DNA of 64,000 nt from Cyanobium_A sp044356035 (GTDB taxonomy: Bacteria; Cyanobacteriota; Cyanobacteriia; PCC-6307; Cyanobiaceae), in the NCBI GenBank assembly GCA_044356035.1, contig JBIKWZ010000001.1:62001-126000 (forward strand), read 5' to 3'. Below the pieces are notes generated by a model that saw nothing but the letters and a program-made list of their open reading frames with translations, made no database searches and was not told the DNA's origin. Positions within the stretch are counted from its first letter, which is position 1. Every line of letters begins with the position of its first letter. The position numbers and the translations under genes are program-made. Shown piece after piece: positions 8,049 to 16,975 of this stretch.

Positions 8049-10097
8049 GTGAGCGCCGCTCCCCCCAACCAGGCCCGCGCCGGCGAACTGCGGCAGCTGC
8101 TGCAAAGGGCCGCCCACGCCTACTACGTGCTGGATGCTCCTGAAATGGAGGATTCGGTCTACGACCGGCTCTATCGGGAGCTGTTGGAGCTGGAAGCAGC
8201 CCACCCGGAGCTGATCACCCCAGACAGCCCCAGCCAGCGGGTGGGGGGCGCTCCGGCTGATGGGTTCACCAGCGTGGAGCACCGCATCGGCCTGCTCAGC
8301 CTCGACAACGCCTTCAACCCGGGCGACTTGGAATCCTGGTACGGGCGGCTGCTCAAGGTGCTCGACCGCGAGCCGACCACCCCCCTAGAGATGGTCGGGG
8401 AACTGAAGATCGACGGCAACGCCCTGGCGCTCAGCTACGAGCAGGGGCTGTTGGTGCAGGCCGCCACCCGGGGCGACGGCGAGCGGGGCGAGCAGATCAC
8501 CGCCAACGTGCGCACCATCGCCTCCGTGCCCCTACGGCTGCAGCTCGAGAACCCACCTGCCTGGGTGGAAGTGCGCGGCGAAGCCCTAATCCCCGATGAC
8601 ACCTTTGCTGCCATCAACGCCGAGCGGGCGGCCCGCGGCGAGGCCCTGTTTGCCAACCCCCGCAACGCCTGCGCCGGCACCCTGCGCCAGCTGGATCCCA
8701 AAGTTGTGGCGGCGCGGCGGCTGGATTTCTTCGCCTACACCCTGCACCTGCCGCAAGACACGCCCCAGGGGCCCAGCAGCCAGTGGCAAAGCCTGCAATG
8801 GCTGCAGGCCGCAGGCTTCAAGGTGAACCCCAATGCCGAGCTGCTGCCGAATCTGGCGGCGGTGCAAGCCTTCTTCAGCGCCTGGGACACGGGCCGCCGA
8901 GCCCTGCCTTACGCCACCGACGGCGTGGTGGTGAAGCTCAACGACCTGCGCCTCCAGGACGCCGCCGGCTTCACCCAGAAGGCGCCTCGCTGGGCGATCG
9001 CCCTGAAATACGCCGCCGAGGAGGCGCCGAGCACCTTGCTGCGGCTGGCCTGCCAGGTGGGGCGCACTGGGGTGGTAACCCCCGTGGCCGAATTTGAGCC
9101 GGTGCCCCTGGCCGGCACCAGCGTGAGCCGGGCCACCCTGCACAACGCAGATCGCCTGGCGGAGCTGGATTTGCACGCCGGCGACACGATCGTGGTGCGC
9201 AAGGCCGGCGAGATCATCCCCGAGGTGGTGAGGGTGCTGAGCGAGCTGCGACCAGCGGGAGCCGGGCGGCTGGAGCTGCCCCAGGTGTGCCCCGAGTGCT
9301 GCTCACAGCTGGTGCGCGAGCAGGGCGAAGCGGCCACCCGCTGCGTGAATTCCAGTTGCCCGGCGATCCTGCGCGGCGCCCTGCGCCACTGGGTGAGCAA
9401 GGGGGCCCTGGATGTGGATGGCCTGGGAGCCAAGCTGATCGAGCAGCTGGTGGATCGGGGCCTGGTGGGCTCGATCGCCGACCTCTATGGCCTCGATGCG
9501 GCCCTGCTGGCCAGCCTGGAGCGCATGGGAACCAAGAGCGCCCACAACCTGGTGGTAGCCCTGGCCGCATTCAAACAGCAACCGTGGCACCGCCAGCTTT
9601 ACGGCCTGGGAATCCACCACGTGGGCGAGGTCAACGCCAAAGCCCTGGCCAAGGCCTTCCCTAGTGCTGCTGAGCTAGCCGCCGCCGCCACGGAGAACCC
9701 CGAGCTGATCACCGCCGTGTTCGGCATTGGCGCTGAAATCGCCCAATCGCTGCAGCAGTGGTTTGCCACCCCCGCCAATCAACTGCTGCTGGAGGATCTG
9801 AAGCGGCTGGGCTTCTCGCTGGCAGCCGGGCCCGAGGAGCCTGGAGCTGGTTCCGAGACGCCCCTAAGCGGGCAGACCTTTGTGCTCACCGGCAGCCTGC
9901 CGTCTTTGAGCCGCAGCGCCGCCCAGGCCCTGATTGAAGCGGCCGGCGGCAAGGTGAGCGGCTCGGTGAGTAAGAAAACCAGCTACTTAGTGGCCGGAGA
10001 GGAAGCCGGCAGCAAGCTGAGCAAGGCCGAGAGCCTGGGGGTGGCGGTGCTGGATGAAGCGGGGCTGCTGGAGCTGCTCAAGATAGGAGCTGGTTAA
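8049..10097 (+). CDS. ligA: NAD-dependent DNA ligase
   Basis: A 682-residue LigA with all domains. The N-terminal Ia region is followed by the adenylation domain with the lysine motif ELKIDGNALALSYEQG (K near residue 120), an OB fold, a Cys4 zinc finger (CPEC ... CVNSSCPA, near residues 416-440), a helix-hairpin-helix region and a C-terminal BRCT domain (GQTFVLTGSLPSLSR). It seals nicks in duplex DNA during replication and repair using NAD+. The GTG at 8049 is the natural start because the conserved N-terminal helices begin immediately. Its stop overlaps the convergent TerB-like gene by 4 bp. Confidence 0.97.
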   Translation: MSAAPPNQARAGELRQLLQRAAHAYYVLDAPEMEDSVYDRLYRELLELEAAHPELITPDSPSQRVGGAPADGFTSVEHRIGLLSLDNAFNPGDLESWYGRLLKVLDREPTTPLEMVGELKIDGNALALSYEQGLLVQAATRGDGERGEQITANVRTIASVPLRLQLENPPAWVEVRGEALIPDDTFAAINAERAARGEALFANPRNACAGTLRQLDPKVVAARRLDFFAYTLHLPQDTPQGPSSQWQSLQWLQAAGFKVNPNAELLPNLAAVQAFFSAWDTGRRALPYATDGVVVKLNDLRLQDAAGFTQKAPRWAIALKYAAEEAPSTLLRLACQVGRTGVVTPVAEFEPVPLAGTSVSRATLHNADRLAELDLHAGDTIVVRKAGEIIPEVVRVLSELRPAGAGRLELPQVCPECCSQLVREQGEAATRCVNSSCPAILRGALRHWVSKGALDVDGLGAKLIEQLVDRGLVGSIADLYGLDAALLASLERMGTKSAHNLVVALAAFKQQPWHRQLYGLGIHHVGEVNAKALAKAFPSAAELAAAATENPELITAVFGIGAEIAQSLQQWFATPANQLLLEDLKRLGFSLAAGPEEPGAGSETPLSGQTFVLTGSLPSLSRSAAQALIEAAGGKVSGSVSKKTSYLVAGEEAGSKLSKAESLGVAVLDEAGLLELLKIGAG

Positions 10098-10822
10098 GGC
10101 TGGAGCAAAGCGATCACCTCAGCCATAGATGCCTCCTCGTCGCCATCAAGGGTTTCCTTCACGACAATGAGCTTCCTGCAAAGCTGCACGATCTGATTTT
10201 TTAGCGGAGCATCCAGCAACGCAAGCCGTTGCGTAGCCAGTCTGAAATCATCGTGATTTGGCACAGGCTTCCAGGCCAGATCACGGGCGATTTCATCAAC
10301 TTGCAGTCCTCCGCCAGTAAATCGGCCCACCAGATAGTGGGCAATCAATTCCTTTTCGCGCCGCTGCAAAACCCCATCGGCGCGTCCCACATATAAAAGA
10401 ACGGCCAATTCATCTTGGTGGCTTTGATAAAGGCGATCAAGCTGTCCCTGCTGACTAGCAGCATGGCTGGCCTCAAGAAATGCGGGCAGATCATCGATCA
10501 GTTGGCCACTCTCCAAATCCAGACAGCGCTGCAGTGACTGGCTATCGAAATCCAGAAATTGCTTCAGTAGCTGACAGTGAGCTCCCAGAATTGCCTGATC
10601 GCCCTGCTTGCTAAGGCGATAGCGCTTGACGCGGATCTCGCCCCTTAAGGTTGTGCCATCCACCTGCAGGTGATCAACCTCCAGCAACAGGTTGATCGGT
10701 CGATCCGGCTGCCATTGCCCTAAATCAAATGAGGTTGGCGCAACAAAAGCTGTCTCAGCCGGAAGTTGCCCGCCTCGGGGCCGGCGGCGTGAACGCCGAG
10801 CACCCAGTAGCCACAAAAGCAA
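10094..10822 (-). CDS. TerB-like domain hypothetical protein
   Basis: A 242-residue protein with two parts. The N-terminal half (WQPDRPINLLLEVDHLQVDGTTLRGEI onward) has WYL/beta-rich character. The C-terminal half contains DELAVLLYVGRADGVLQRREKE followed by a helical region, which resembles the tellurite-resistance TerB fold. No catalytic assignment is possible. It lies 44 bp downstream of the zinc-ribbon gene at 10867 on the same strand and probably shares its transcript. Confidence 0.6.
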   Translation of the reverse strand: MLLWLLGARRSRRRPRGGQLPAETAFVAPTSFDLGQWQPDRPINLLLEVDHLQVDGTTLRGEIRVKRYRLSKQGDQAILGAHCQLLKQFLDFDSQSLQRCLDLESGQLIDDLPAFLEASHAASQQGQLDRLYQSHQDELAVLLYVGRADGVLQRREKELIAHYLVGRFTGGGLQVDEIARDLAWKPVPNHDDFRLATQRLALLDAPLKNQIVQLCRKLIVVKETLDGDEEASMAEVIALLQP

Positions 10823-10866
10823 ATCGATGGCCCTACCCCCAACCAGGAAAAGGTTATGGGCAAAGA

Positions 10867-11244
10867 TTAGGGTTCAGAAATCGCTTCAGCGGGCCCCAGG
10901 GCATCACTGCCGCAGCGCACGCAAAAGCGGTGCTGGCCCGTTTGGCTGTAACCGCACTTGCCGCAGACCTGCAGCACAGGCGCCACATTGCGCCCATCGG
11001 CGACCCCATCGCTCAAATCAAGCTCGGTCACCTTCTCCAGCAGCTGGGCTTCGCTGAGCAGTCCTCCAGCCGCCAAGCTCTGCCTCATCGCCTCAACGAT
11101 GAGGGCAAGCCGCTGCATGCGCTCCTCAACCCCCACCAAGTAGGCAGTGAGGGCCTCCGGCGAGCCGATCTGACTTAGATCCGGGGGCTGGGGGGCTCGA
11201 TCGATAGCCAGCCAATCCCAGGCGCTGGGTTGCGGAGGTTCCAT
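10867..11244 (-). CDS. Zinc-ribbon hypothetical protein
   Basis: A 125-residue protein. A helical middle (AYLVGVEERMQRLALIVEAMRQSL) is followed by a C-terminal zinc ribbon with two CxxC pairs (VCGKCGYSQTGQHRFCVRCGS, residues about 93-113). Zinc ribbons of this kind usually mediate nucleic-acid or protein contacts. It leads a probable two-gene operon with the TerB-like gene and is divergent from the 51-residue ORF at 11325. Confidence 0.65.
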   Translation of the reverse strand: MEPPQPSAWDWLAIDRAPQPPDLSQIGSPEALTAYLVGVEERMQRLALIVEAMRQSLAAGGLLSEAQLLEKVTELDLSDGVADGRNVAPVLQVCGKCGYSQTGQHRFCVRCGSDALGPAEAISEP

Positions 11245-11324
11245 CAGCCGTGAGTGCTCTACCCAGTTAAGGCGACCAAGCGATCCACAGCTCCAGTAGG
11301 GGGCACGCCCGGCAAGATGGACCC

Positions 11325-11480
11325 ATGGAACATCCCCAGCCGCAGGCCTACCGCTGGATCAAAACGGAGTGCGGTCGCGCCAAGTACGACCAACTGGCCA
11401 CCCAGCAGGGGCAGCTGGCAAAGCTGCGGCTGGCTTGGTTTGTGCTGATCGCAGGGATCCGGGATTTGCAGCTGCTATAA
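11325..11480 (+). CDS. Short hypothetical protein (51 residues)
   Basis: An open frame too short for most gene callers, encoding 51 residues: MEHPQPQAYRWIKTECGRAK, then a helical, amphipathic middle and a hydrophobic end (LRLAWFVLIAGIRDLQLL). It has a plausible bacterial codon pattern and a free-standing position between two divergent units, and a hairpin (11460-11490) spans its stop codon. No family is recognised. It is a candidate small gene. Confidence 0.4.
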   Translation: MEHPQPQAYRWIKTECGRAKYDQLATQQGQLAKLRLAWFVLIAGIRDLQLL

Positions 11481-11490
11481 AAAAATCCCG
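11460..11490 (+). terminator. Inverted repeat, possible terminator
   Basis: An 8-bp perfect inverted repeat (CGGGATTT ... AAATCCCG, loop about 15 nt) spans the stop of the 51-residue ORF and is followed by only three T residues. It may end transcription of that ORF. The long loop and short T run keep confidence low. Confidence 0.3.
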
Positions 11491-11588
11491 TTTGCGCACC
11501 CTGACAGTCAAAGCAGCCGGTGCACTGGCGGGGATCAGCCAACCAACCCGGATCAGAGCATTACCGGACTTTCCTTAAGGGTACAAAG

Positions 11589-11617
11589 TTGCAAAAACGT
11601 AGGAAAACCACTACAAA
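11589..11617 (+). promoter_or_regulatory. Possible sigma70-type promoter for the autotransporter gene
   Basis: TTGCAA (11589) and TACAAA (11612) are separated by 17 bp, giving a recognisable -35/-10 pair about 115 bp upstream of the ATG at 11733, in an AT-rich leader. This is a pattern match only, and AT-rich DNA produces many of these. Confidence 0.25.
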
Positions 11618-11702
11618 CTGGCGTCCAGAAAAAGACTTATAAGAATCATTACACATTCATAGCTAAACCATAAGCAGTTCATAACTAAAAACAACGCGGT
11701 GG

Positions 11703-11722
11703 ATTCTTAAGTAGCTAAGAAT
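11703..11722. promoter_or_regulatory. 7-bp perfect inverted repeat next to the start codon
   Basis: ATTCTTA and TAAGAAT flank a 6-nt spacer (agtagc), ending 10 bp before the ATG at 11733. In RNA it would form a weak hairpin across the ribosome-binding region; in DNA it could be an operator half-site pair. No Shine-Dalgarno sequence is visible here, which makes the position notable. Confidence 0.35.
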
Positions 11723-11732
11723 TTAATAATCC

Positions 11733-14700
11733 ATGAAACTTCAATACATATTTACAGGATTGTTGCTCAGCATGGTTGGATTGCCTTCCTGGTCAAATGA
11801 ATCCAGTCCACCTTCGAATGTCCCTAAGGTACTCGTAAACGGTGGTTTGAGATTTCAGAGCGAGGGAGGAGGGACACCCAATACCCTTAGTGGCTACATA
11901 TTTGTCCCACTGTCTCAGACTGATAATGGCAATGTACTTTTTGTAGATGGATTTGCAAATCTGAATTTCGGCGGCGACTCCAGCGACGAAAGCTTTGGGG
12001 CTAGTACCCGGCTTGGATACCGCTGGCTAAACGATGATCGCTCTTGGTTGCTAGGCGCAAACGCTGGCCTGGACACCACGCCCTATCAAGGTGATTACAA
12101 CTGGCAAGCTGGGCTAGGGCTTGAGGCACTCAATAAAAATGTAGAGATCAGAGCAAACGGCTATATTCCGCTGAGCAACAGCAATAAAGAAACGGGCCGC
12201 GGCTATTCCAGTGCCAATTTAAGCAATAATAGTCTTAACCTGATAGGCGCATACCAAGACTGGATTACAAGCTACGGCGGCTTTGACCTCGAAGCAGGGA
12301 CGCCGGTAGCCCGTTGGGAGCAGGGAGGGCTATGGCTCTATGCAGGCTATTACTATTTGGATTCAACGGTATCAAATGGACCAGCTACTTCCGGCATCAG
12401 CGCCCGGGCGGAAGCACGCATCGCAAACAACTTTGCCGTGGGCGCCACCTATAGCTATGACGACATCTTCCAGAGTAAGGCCACCGGCTACATCCGCTAC
12501 GGCAGCCAGCCTCAAACCAGAGATACCGCAGCTGAAATCTCTCGCGCAGAGATAGACCTCTTAGCTCAGCGCGGCCTTCCTGTGGAGCGTGAGATCGATG
12601 TACGAATCAGCGAAGTTCGCATCCAAGGCACCCAGATAGCCCAGAATCCCGACACCAATAATGCATGGGTTATCCGCTGTGTGGGCACCAATGCCAGCGG
12701 CAACAACTGTGAATACAACAGTCTTGCTGCTGCGGTGCGCGCCGGTAGCAGTGACGTCATCCTGGTAGCAGACGGCAATTCCACCAACCTAGGCGGAAGC
12801 AGCTTGGCGATTCCCGAGGGTGCTGTCTTGAGCAATGGAATAAATGCTCCAGTTCTTGATACTCAATACGGCAACGTCGATCTCAGTGACATCTATGGTA
12901 CCGGAGATATCAACAGTAGGCCGACCATCAGCAACGGCACCCTGACGGTGGCCAGTGACAGTGCCATCGAAGGCTTCAACTTCACCAACGCCACTATTAC
13001 CAATCGCAGCACCAGCAACGTCAGCATCAAAGACAATACCTTCACAGGCTCGTTTACTGGTGAAGGTGCCATCGTCTTCGATGGTGCTACCGATGTCGTG
13101 ATCGCTAATAACACCATCACCAATCCTAACCTGAGCCTGCTTAAAGGCTCTTCGGTGGATACCTTTATCGGTCGTGGCATCGCGGTAAAGAATGGCGACA
13201 ATATACGAATCACCGGCAACACCGTTAAAGGTGCGACCGGCGAAGGTATTTACATCGAGAACATCGGCACCAGCGCCGACAACATCATCACAGGCAACAC
13301 AGTGTCGGGGATGAAGGCCAGCGAAGACTCCAACCTGGAAGCGGGTATCTTCGTTCGTAACAACAAAGACGGTTACATCGCCATCACCGGCAACACCGTG
13401 AAGGACAACAACCTCGACTCCGGAGTGGGTTTCCCCGCTGAGCGTGGCACCAACGCCACTGATGGCATTGAAGTGAATAGCTGCCGCGGCGGCGATAACC
13501 TTGGCGGCGACGCCTTCACCGATGGTGTGGCCGGCGCCTGCGCCAATAATGCCACCCTCACGGCAGTAATTAGCCAAAATATCGTAAGCAACCTCCAAGG
13601 TGGGGCCGATGGCATCGACGCCAACATCGGCGACAACGGTCGCCTGAATCTCACCGTTGATAAAAACACCGTGACGGGCGCTGGCGACGAAGGCTTCACC
13701 CTCGATGCCTTCGGTGCCAACACCCAGGCCACCGTTGTGATCACCGACAACACTCTGAAGACCTCCGGTGCCAAGGGTGCAGCCCCTGGGGAAGACGGCT
13801 CCACCGACGGCATCGCCATCACCCTGCAGGAAAATGTCTCTGACACGGACTTCACCGCTGCAGGGAACTACGACTTCACCATCACCGGCAACACCATCGT
13901 TGCCGATACCGAAAACCTTGCTGGAACCAACGAAAAACCAGAAAAAGCAGAAGGCATCAAGTTCACCGTGGCCGAGAAGCTACGCGCTGGTCGCCTCACA
14001 ATTAAGGCAACGATTGCAGAGAACACTATCCAAACCCGCTCGGGTGATGGCATTGAATTCGATACCCTCACAGAGGCTGAAGGCTCCGCAAACGTTGACT
14101 ACGACGTCACCATCCGGAACAACACAATCACGCAAACCAATGATGCAAAAGAAGCTGGTAGCGCAGACAAAGACAAAACCAAAGACCTGGTTAATATCTA
14201 CTTTAGCGAAAACGAAGACAATCAGTTCGCAACAGATAACACTTACGTCACAGGACAGTTCACGCTCGAAAACAATACGCTCGTCACCGAGCAGGGCAAT
14301 GGCAAAATCGGAGATGCCATCCAGATTGAAGGCATTGGTGCCAGCGACAAGACCAGCGTGAAGGTCACCGTCAAGAACCAGGTCCAAGACCAGGCGGTGA
14401 AGATCATCAAGGTGAACGGCCAGATCCTGGCGGACACCGTCACCAACCTGGAAATCACAAACAACACCATCACCAACCCTGAGCTGAGCCTGCTTGAAGG
14501 CTCTTCGGTGGAGACCTTCATCGGTCGTGGCATCGATGTGCGCAACAGCAACAAGGTAACGATCGAAGACAACGTGATCACCGGAGCCACTGGCGAAGGC
14601 ATCTACATCGAGAACATTGGCACCAACACCGACAACATCATCACAGGCAACACAGTGTCGGGGATGAAGGCCAGCGAAGACTCCAACCTGGAAGCGGGTA

Positions 14701-15866
14701 TCTTCGTTCGTAACAACAAAGACGGTTACATCGCCATCACCGGCAACACCGTGAAGGACAACAACCTCGACTCCGGAGTGGGTTTCCCCGCTGAGCGTGG
14801 CACCAACGCCACTGATGGCATTGAAGTGAATAGCTGCCGCGGCGGCGATAACCTTGGCGGCGACGCCTTCACCGATGGTGTGGCCGGCGCCTGCGCCAAT
14901 AATGCCACCCTCACGGCAGTAATTAGCCAAAATATCGTAAGCAACCTCCAAGGTGGGGCCGATGGCATCGACGCCAACATCGGCGACAACGGTCGCCTGA
15001 ATCTCACCGTTGATAAAAACACCGTGACGGGCGCTGGCGACGAAGGCTTCACCCTCGATGCCTTCGGTGCCAACACCCAGGCCACCGTTGTGATCACCGA
15101 CAACACTCTGAAGACCTCCGGTGCCAAGGGTGCAGCCCCTGGGGAAGACGGCTCCACCGACGGCATCGCCATCACCCTGCAGGAAAATGTCTCTGACACG
15201 GACTTCACCGGATCTGGGGTCTACAACTTCACGATCACAGGCAACACGATCGAGGCAGACACTGACAATCTGGCCGGCACCATTGAGCGTGCCGACAAAG
15301 CGGAAGGCATCAAGTTCACCATCAATGAGGGACTCAAGAATGGCACCACCAAGGTGACTGCCTTGATCGAAGCCAACACCATCACCACCCGTATTGGTGA
15401 TGGTATTGAGTTCGCGGTGAACGAGAAGGCGGGTGAGGGCGTCGTATTCGATGCCGACATCACCATTAACGACAACCGCATCATCCAAACCAATGACAAC
15501 CCTGTTGGTTCCGACAACAAGGATCCGCGTGACTTGATCAAGGGCACCTTCGGCGAAGAGGCTGAAGGCTCCATCACCACAGGAATTTTCACCATCACCA
15601 ACAACACGTTGACCAGTGCTGCTGGTGCTGGCGACGCCTTCGATTACGAGAGCCTCAGCACATCAGACGAAAACAGCTTCAAGTTCAAGATCGAAGCCAA
15701 CAACTTCACCGCTACCGACGACAAAGATCTGAAGATCGCTGTTCCTTCTGGTTTCCTGGGGATTTTCGCGCCTGACGGAACCACAGATTTCGATGCCTAT
15801 CTTGATAGTGTTAATACCGGTGCTGAAACTGAGATCACGGGATCCCCTCAAGTTTTCCGGTTCTAA
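11733..15866 (+). CDS. Inverse-autotransporter-like adhesin with beta-helix passenger
   Basis: A 1377-residue secreted or outer-membrane protein. A signal peptide (residues 1 to about 21, hydrophobic core IFTGLLLSMVGLPSW) is followed at about 35-270 by alternating aromatic strands resembling the inverse autotransporter/intimin beta-barrel (for example FVDGFANLNFGG, SWLLGANAGLD, LWLYAGYYYLD). From about 310 to the C-terminus come repeated ITGNTV / DNTF / NNTIT turns typical of right-handed parallel beta-helices, with paired Cys (CRGG ... AGAC). The passenger is thus C-terminal to the barrel, as in intimin and invasin. Two large homologous modules contain an identical 194-residue block. The gene is less GC-rich at its 5' end and is flanked by AT-rich DNA. 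Target and function are unknown. Confidence 0.8.
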   Translation: MKLQYIFTGLLLSMVGLPSWSNESSPPSNVPKVLVNGGLRFQSEGGGTPNTLSGYIFVPLSQTDNGNVLFVDGFANLNFGGDSSDESFGASTRLGYRWLNDDRSWLLGANAGLDTTPYQGDYNWQAGLGLEALNKNVEIRANGYIPLSNSNKETGRGYSSANLSNNSLNLIGAYQDWITSYGGFDLEAGTPVARWEQGGLWLYAGYYYLDSTVSNGPATSGISARAEARIANNFAVGATYSYDDIFQSKATGYIRYGSQPQTRDTAAEISRAEIDLLAQRGLPVEREIDVRISEVRIQGTQIAQNPDTNNAWVIRCVGTNASGNNCEYNSLAAAVRAGSSDVILVADGNSTNLGGSSLAIPEGAVLSNGINAPVLDTQYGNVDLSDIYGTGDINSRPTISNGTLTVASDSAIEGFNFTNATITNRSTSNVSIKDNTFTGSFTGEGAIVFDGATDVVIANNTITNPNLSLLKGSSVDTFIGRGIAVKNGDNIRITGNTVKGATGEGIYIENIGTSADNIITGNTVSGMKASEDSNLEAGIFVRNNKDGYIAITGNTVKDNNLDSGVGFPAERGTNATDGIEVNSCRGGDNLGGDAFTDGVAGACANNATLTAVISQNIVSNLQGGADGIDANIGDNGRLNLTVDKNTVTGAGDEGFTLDAFGANTQATVVITDNTLKTSGAKGAAPGEDGSTDGIAITLQENVSDTDFTAAGNYDFTITGNTIVADTENLAGTNEKPEKAEGIKFTVAEKLRAGRLTIKATIAENTIQTRSGDGIEFDTLTEAEGSANVDYDVTIRNNTITQTNDAKEAGSADKDKTKDLVNIYFSENEDNQFATDNTYVTGQFTLENNTLVTEQGNGKIGDAIQIEGIGASDKTSVKVTVKNQVQDQAVKIIKVNGQILADTVTNLEITNNTITNPELSLLEGSSVETFIGRGIDVRNSNKVTIEDNVITGATGEGIYIENIGTNTDNIITGNTVSGMKASEDSNLEAGIFVRNNKDGYIAITGNTVKDNNLDSGVGFPAERGTNATDGIEVNSCRGGDNLGGDAFTDGVAGACANNATLTAVISQNIVSNLQGGADGIDANIGDNGRLNLTVDKNTVTGAGDEGFTLDAFGANTQATVVITDNTLKTSGAKGAAPGEDGSTDGIAITLQENVSDTDFTGSGVYNFTITGNTIEADTDNLAGTIERADKAEGIKFTINEGLKNGTTKVTALIEANTITTRIGDGIEFAVNEKAGEGVVFDADITINDNRIIQTNDNPVGSDNKDPRDLIKGTFGEEAEGSITTGIFTITNNTLTSAAGAGDAFDYESLSTSDENSFKFKIEANNFTATDDKDLKIAVPSGFLGIFAPDGTTDFDAYLDSVNTGAETEITGSPQVFRF
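13276..13857 (+). repeat. 582-bp direct repeat, copy 1
   Basis: The first copy of a direct repeat inside the autotransporter gene, encoding residues about 515-708. Reading both copies base by base I found no difference from 13276 to 13857; the first mismatches are immediately outside. The offset to copy 2 is 1353 bp, exactly 451 codons, so the reading frame is preserved. Confidence 0.9.
14629..15210 (+). repeat. 582-bp direct repeat, copy 2
   Basis: The second copy, encoding residues about 966-1159. Sequence on either side is homologous but clearly diverged between modules (for example GRGIAVKNGDNI versus GRGIDVRNSNKV upstream), so the two modules are older than the identity of this block. 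Confidence 0.9.
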
Positions 15867-15893
15867 GCAGCACCGGCTTTACCTGTAGACCGG

Positions 15894-15922
15894 AGCCCCC
15901 CTCTTCGATGGGGGCTTTTTTA
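15894..15922 (+). terminator. Rho-independent terminator after the autotransporter gene
   Basis: AGCCCCC and GGGGGCT pair around a 9-nt loop and are followed directly by a run of T residues, 28 bp after the stop codon at 15866. This is a classical intrinsic terminator. Confidence 0.85.
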
Positions 15923-16975
15923 TTGGTTGCCTTTCACCCACATTGGTGACCTCAGTATGGCGCCGGCATGAGTGCCACACCATCTGAAAAGAAGCGGGCC
16001 GCGATGCTGACCCTGCAGAAATCCATAACCATTAATTTGGCACAATTAGAAAAGACTTGAGGTGCATTAATTGTGAGCCATTAACGCAGTCCAATAAAGA
16101 CAACAATAAAGACGCTGCCATTCAAAACTGGCCAATATATCATCTCATCCAAGCAGCGCCAAGGAAGCGGATACTTTATCAGCGCCACCAATGACCGCAG
16201 AATCAAGGAAAATGGCGTACTAATTCGTAAAAGGTATATCCACATTTACTCTTTTCAAGGCTCTCTATCACTAATATCGACTACACATCTCCTACACTAA
16301 TTATTAGTGCAGAGATCGGGTGACACACTTGCCACGGCAGCATTATCTAGTGACGCAATCGAGCTGCGCAGATGCATTATCAGACGCTGAGTGCAAAATT
16401 TACGGCAATAATCTTGTCGACACCATTGATAAAGGCCTTAAGCTTCGTGTTGCAAATTGCCAATTGGGATTGTCGCCCAAACAGGTGCCACTAGCATCTC
16501 AATTTACCTTTATAGCACCAATGCCAACGCTGTTACCGCCATCACAGGTACGCCTATTTTGATGAATTTTGGGCAAAGTTCGTAAAGCAAAAATAGCTCA
16601 ATAATGCAAGGTCTCCTCAAACGACACGCAATAAGTGACAAAAGATTTGAACGGCAATTCCTCAGTTGGAATTAAGAAGCGAGCTCAACTCTGAGCCTCA
16701 AGCATAGTGAGCATTGGCAGTCAACTGCTGTGTCGCCAATCACATCAACGCAATCCGCGGATTAACGCGCATCGCTTTTGTTCAGGGCGACGATGTATTT
16801 GGTAGGCAACCGCCGCTACATCTTAAGGAGATATGCCACAGGCACAAACTGTTATGAAAATGTGCACCACTAGCTTGGCGGGCTTGCTATAGTCTACATC
16901 CTCCACCATTGTCACTGCCGAGTACTTGCGGGCAAACAATTAGAAAGAAATTTAAAATACATAAAGTCAACTCGG
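15923..16975. other. Gene-poor AT-rich stretch
   Basis: About 1.05 kb between the autotransporter terminator and the convergent TVP38-family gene. Composition is AT-rich compared with the flanks. One 80-codon frame (16320-16562, GTG start) is open but has no recognisable domain. A short in-frame stretch near 16500-16585 reads like fragments of the beta-helix passenger (NANAVTAITG), but too little remains to call a pseudogene. An extended -10-like sequence (TGCTATAGT) occurs near 16888. Together with the leader at 11.5-11.7 kb, this stretch may mark the edges of an inserted island. Confidence 0.5.

Noticed and set aside
13980..15488. 502-codon open frame on the minus strand antisense to the adhesin gene (also 12789-13598, 269 codons)
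   Set aside because: It mirrors the repetitive beta-helix coding sequence and has the codon-bias pattern of a shadow frame; its protein has no recognisable fold or start site.
16320..16562. 80-codon frame with GTG start in the AT-rich gap
   Set aside because: No domain, no ribosome-binding site and no clear conservation; the nearby NANAVTAITG stretch is too short to call a remnant of the adhesin gene.
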